Assembly: GCA_036822015.1 (NCBI GenBank)
Contig: DAISIL010000066.1
Coordinates: forward strand, 1 to 16,490
DNA from: DAISIL01 sp036822015
GTDB lineage: Bacteria; Bacteroidota; Bacteroidia; Cytophagales; Bernardetiaceae
DNA: 16,490 bases
Direction: 5' to 3'
Position 1 is the stretch's first letter. Each line of letters opens with the position of its first letter. A program made the translations under genes and the position numbers. Under the pieces are notes generated by a model, which made no database searches, had not been told where the DNA came from, and saw only the letters and a program-made list of their open reading frames with translations. Below are positions 13,655-16,490 of the stretch, in pieces.

Positions 13655-16490
13655 ATGCTACTGACCAGACTGGACATCAACGGGTTTAAGAGTTTTGGCG
13701 ATAAAGTCAAGATTGAGTTTACGGCCGGCATTACGGGTGTTGTGGGCCCCAACGGCTGCGGCAAATCCAATATCGTCGATGCCATCCGATGGGTGTTGGG
13801 GGAACAGCGTACCAGTCAGTTGCGCTCCGATAAGATGTCCAATGTCATCTTCAATGGCACCTCAAGCCGCAAAAACGCTCCCTTCGCCGAAGTAGCCCTG
13901 ACCTTCGAGAACAACCGAGGCTTGCTTCCGCCTGCCTTCACCGATGTTACGATCACGCGACGCTACACCCGCTCGGGGCAGAGCGAGTACCTCATCAATG
14001 GCGAAACCTGCCGCCGACGCGACATCCTCGAACTCCTCCTCAAAGCCGGCATTTCCTCGAACAACTACGCCATCATCGAGCTGCGGATGGTGGACGAGAT
14101 CCTGAACGACACCGAAAACGCCCGACGACGGATGTTTGAGGAGGCCTCTGGTATTGCTCAATACAAAGCCCGAAAAAAAGAAACCGAACAAAAACTCAAA
14201 GGTACCGAAGCCGATCTCGAGCGCGTAGAAGACATCCTCCACGAAGTCCAAAAGAATATGCGCACCCTCGAGCGGCAGGCCAAACAAGCCGCCCTCCACA
14301 AAGACGCACTTACACGCTACAAAAGTTATAGCATTGCCCTGGCCAAACAGCAGTTTCGACAGCACTCCCAAGAGTTTGCCGATCTGACGGATAAAATTCA
14401 AAAGGAACAAGCCGAACGCGATACCTTCACCCAACAACTCCAACAAATTGAACAAGACCTGGACCACAACAAAGCCGCCCTCGACGAACAAGAGCGCGTC
14501 CTGACCAACAAACGCCGACAACTCGGGCAGGTCTTCCACCAGGTACGCCAACTCGAATCCGATCAAAAGGTACAGGAAGAAAGATTTCGATTTCTGAAAG
14601 ACAAAAAAGAAAGCCTAGCCTGGAAAATCAAGCAAGAAGATCAAAACATCGCCGCAGCCCAGCAAGAGATCATCCGTATCGAAGGCCAAGAACAAGAAGC
14701 CCAACAACTCCTCGATGAAGCCCAACAAAAGCTAGACCGCGCCCAAACCAACTACGAACGCTACAAAGAACAAGTCGATATTCTCAAACAAGAAGCCGAC
14801 ATCTTGCAGCAGCAAATCTACAACCAGCAAGAACAAATCCAGCAGTACCAGCGACAAATCGAAGTAGGCGACATCAAAATTACCTCCCTCGAGCAAGACC
14901 TCGAGCAAATCCTCTCCGAAAACGAAGACTACCAAGAACGCCTCCACCAACACCACGACCAAATCGAGGCCCTCGAGCAACAAGTCCAACAAGTCGCCCA
15001 ACAAATTGACAGCAAAGTACAAGAACGACAAAAAATTGAAAATCAACGCCTTGACAATCAAAAAGACATAGAAAATCTACAACAAGCGCGTTACCAATAC
15101 GAAAAAACACGCGACACCAAAGCCAACGAAGTTCGGCTCCGTAGCCAGTGGCTAGATAGCTTAGAGGGCTTCGGAGAGGCAGTTAAGTTTTTGAGCCAGC
15201 AGCAGGAATGGGCGGCCCAGGCTGTCCTGCTCCCCGACCTGCTCGACTGCCCCCCCGAACACGCCCAGGCGTTGGCAGCCGTACTGGATGCCTTTTCAGA
15301 TTGTTACGTTGTTCCGGATGCACAAACCGCCGCCGAGGGATTGGCTTTGCTCCGGCAGGCCAAACAAGGCAAAGCACGCTTTTTGGTACTGGAACAGATA
15401 CCGGATTTGCCCGACACCCCCTCCGAAACTGGCTACGGTTGGGCCTGGCAAAAAGTAAATGTAGTCGATCAAAAATATGAAAAACTGTTACGCTACTTGC
15501 TTCACCACACCATTTTTTTGCCCTCAGATACCGAGCAGAAGAACGACTATCCCGCACACCTGACGCTCATCGCCCACGATGGGACATACTGGCAACAAGG
15601 GCCGCATTGGCGCGGTGGTGCCGGTAAGTCCACCAATACCGAGAACTCACGCCTCGGCAAACAGCAACAAATTTATGCCCTACAACAAGAAATCGAAGCG
15701 TTAGCCACAAATATCGAAGAAAAAGATAAAGACATTCAAAATTTACAAGAAAAAAACAAGCAGCTACAAGAGCAAGTCCAACAAATAGACATTGAGCAGC
15801 TACAAGCACAAGCCAACCAGATCAACCGCCAACGCATCACACACCAAGCACAAGCCCAGCAACTCCAACAGACCTTACAGATCAACACCGGAAAAATCGC
15901 GCAAGCCAACGAAAAAATAGCCCTGCTCCAAGAACAAAACCAACATATCCAGCCCGAAATCGACCAACTCGAGGACGAATCCCAGAACGATCAAGACAAA
16001 AAAGAAGAAATCGAGCGGCAAATCACAGCCCGTAGCCGACAACTGGCCGACTACTCCGAAAACTTCAATCAACAAAACATGGCGTACTTTCGGTACAAAA
16101 GCCACATCGAAAATCTTCAAAAAGAACTCACCTACAAAAAAGAAAACCAACAACGCAACCAAGAGCGACTCCAACAAAGCAAACAAGAATTGCAAAAAAC
16201 AGAACAGGACATCGACCAACTCCTCCTCCAACAAGAACAAACCGCCCAAGAACTCCAACAAACCAGCGGGCGAAAACAAGACCTACAAGAGGAAGTCAAT
16301 GCCGCCGAAAACCACTACTACCAACAGCGCGAGGGCATCACGGAGCGTGAACGCCAAACCCGAGACCTCCAACGCCAACGCGAGAACCTCGACACCCGCC
16401 TCAATGCCCTCCAGCACCGCCTCACCGAGGTTAAGATGCAGCTCACGGCGGTCAGGGAACGCATCTCGGCAGAGTTTCAACTCGAAATGG
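13655..16490 (+). CDS. smc: Chromosome segregation protein SMC, N-terminal part (cut by window edge)
   Basis: The ATPase of the bacterial condensin that organises and segregates the chromosome. The frame opens at 13655 (MLLTRLDINGFKSFGDKVK) and is open to the window edge: 945 codons of roughly 1,150-1,200. The ATPase head has Walker A GPNGCGKSNIVDAIRW (31-46) and VLGEQRTSQLRSDKMSNVIFNGT. NYAIIELRMVDEIL and RRRMFEEASGIAQYKARKKE (~165-185) lead into the first coiled coil (~186-500). A hinge domain follows (~505-640, starting GFGEAVKFLSQQQEWAAQAV), and the returning coiled coil runs to the edge. The ABC signature and Walker B lie outside the window. The arms are very rich in Gln and Glu, giving DNA rich in A and C and poor in T. 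Partner genes scpA and scpB are not seen here. Confidence 0.94.
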   Translation, partial: MLLTRLDINGFKSFGDKVKIEFTAGITGVVGPNGCGKSNIVDAIRWVLGEQRTSQLRSDKMSNVIFNGTSSRKNAPFAEVALTFENNRGLLPPAFTDVTITRRYTRSGQSEYLINGETCRRRDILELLLKAGISSNNYAIIELRMVDEILNDTENARRRMFEEASGIAQYKARKKETEQKLKGTEADLERVEDILHEVQKNMRTLERQAKQAALHKDALTRYKSYSIALAKQQFRQHSQEFADLTDKIQKEQAERDTFTQQLQQIEQDLDHNKAALDEQERVLTNKRRQLGQVFHQVRQLESDQKVQEERFRFLKDKKESLAWKIKQEDQNIAAAQQEIIRIEGQEQEAQQLLDEAQQKLDRAQTNYERYKEQVDILKQEADILQQQIYNQQEQIQQYQRQIEVGDIKITSLEQDLEQILSENEDYQERLHQHHDQIEALEQQVQQVAQQIDSKVQERQKIENQRLDNQKDIENLQQARYQYEKTRDTKANEVRLRSQWLDSLEGFGEAVKFLSQQQEWAAQAVLLPDLLDCPPEHAQALAAVLDAFSDCYVVPDAQTAAEGLALLRQAKQGKARFLVLEQIPDLPDTPSETGYGWAWQKVNVVDQKYEKLLRYLLHHTIFLPSDTEQKNDYPAHLTLIAHDGTYWQQGPHWRGGAGKSTNTENSRLGKQQQIYALQQEIEALATNIEEKDKDIQNLQEKNKQLQEQVQQIDIEQLQAQANQINRQRITHQAQAQQLQQTLQINTGKIAQANEKIALLQEQNQHIQPEIDQLEDESQNDQDKKEEIERQITARSRQLADYSENFNQQNMAYFRYKSHIENLQKELTYKKENQQRNQERLQQSKQELQKTEQDIDQLLLQQEQTAQELQQTSGRKQDLQEEVNAAENHYYQQREGITERERQTRDLQRQRENLDTRLNALQHRLTEVKMQLTAVRERISAEFQLEM

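Noticed and set aside
13862..14566. Minus-strand open frame of 234 codons with hydrophobic stretches resembling a membrane protein
   Set aside because: Antisense to the Smc head and coiled coil. The hydrophobic look comes from reverse-complemented CAA/GAA codons, and the plus-strand SMC motifs are conserved.
14732..16279. Minus-strand Leu/Val/Phe-rich frames
   Set aside because: Also shadows of the Smc coiled coil, for the same reason of codon composition.

Overview
The window looks like chromosomal DNA of a member of the Bacteroidota, probably a Cytophagales-like marine or freshwater bacterium. Three things suggest this. Several gene starts are preceded by the Bacteroidota sigma factor -7 element TAnnTTTG (TACTTTTG before serS, TATCTTTG before ribH, TATCTTTG before the coiled-coil gene, TATTTTTG before smc). 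Starts generally lack a clear Shine-Dalgarno sequence. The gene families, such as the PAS/SpoIIE phosphatase, the RND/MMPL exporter, the small Cys-rich membrane protein and the AccA and Smc variants, are of Bacteroidota type. This placement is an inference from protein and promoter style only. Almost all of the window is coding. No tRNA, rRNA, CRISPR array or insertion sequence was seen.

Layout: (1) 1-656, minus strand: the first 218 codons of serS, cut by the window edge. It is divergent from a plus-strand pair, ribH (lumazine synthase) and an RND-family exporter (782-3682). (2) 3704-4395, plus: a small sulfotransferase whose PAPS-binding motif lies upstream of the first in-frame ATG. A single-base frameshift in an A-run at 3766-3769 separates it from a plausible start. 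(3) 4392-11430, minus: a LysM/lysozyme-like protein with a recently duplicated LysM module, a two-TM protein overlapping accA, accA (fatty-acid synthesis), a 48-bp hairpin, a small Cys-containing membrane protein, a coiled-coil protein, a membrane PAS-PAS-SpoIIE phosphatase, and a PduO-type cobalamin adenosyltransferase. The last two are 16 bp apart and probably co-transcribed. (4) 11503-16490, plus: ppx/gppA-like phosphatase, an isolated nuoD (complex I 49-kDa subunit) and the first 945 codons of smc, cut by the window edge.

Most of the window is housekeeping: translation, riboflavin, fatty-acid synthesis, cobalamin, respiration and chromosome condensation. The less ordinary parts are the broken sulfotransferase, the signal-less LysM protein, the accA leader hairpin, nuoD away from other nuo genes, and the nearly leaderless smc start. 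I did not see a convincing wholly new multi-gene system.
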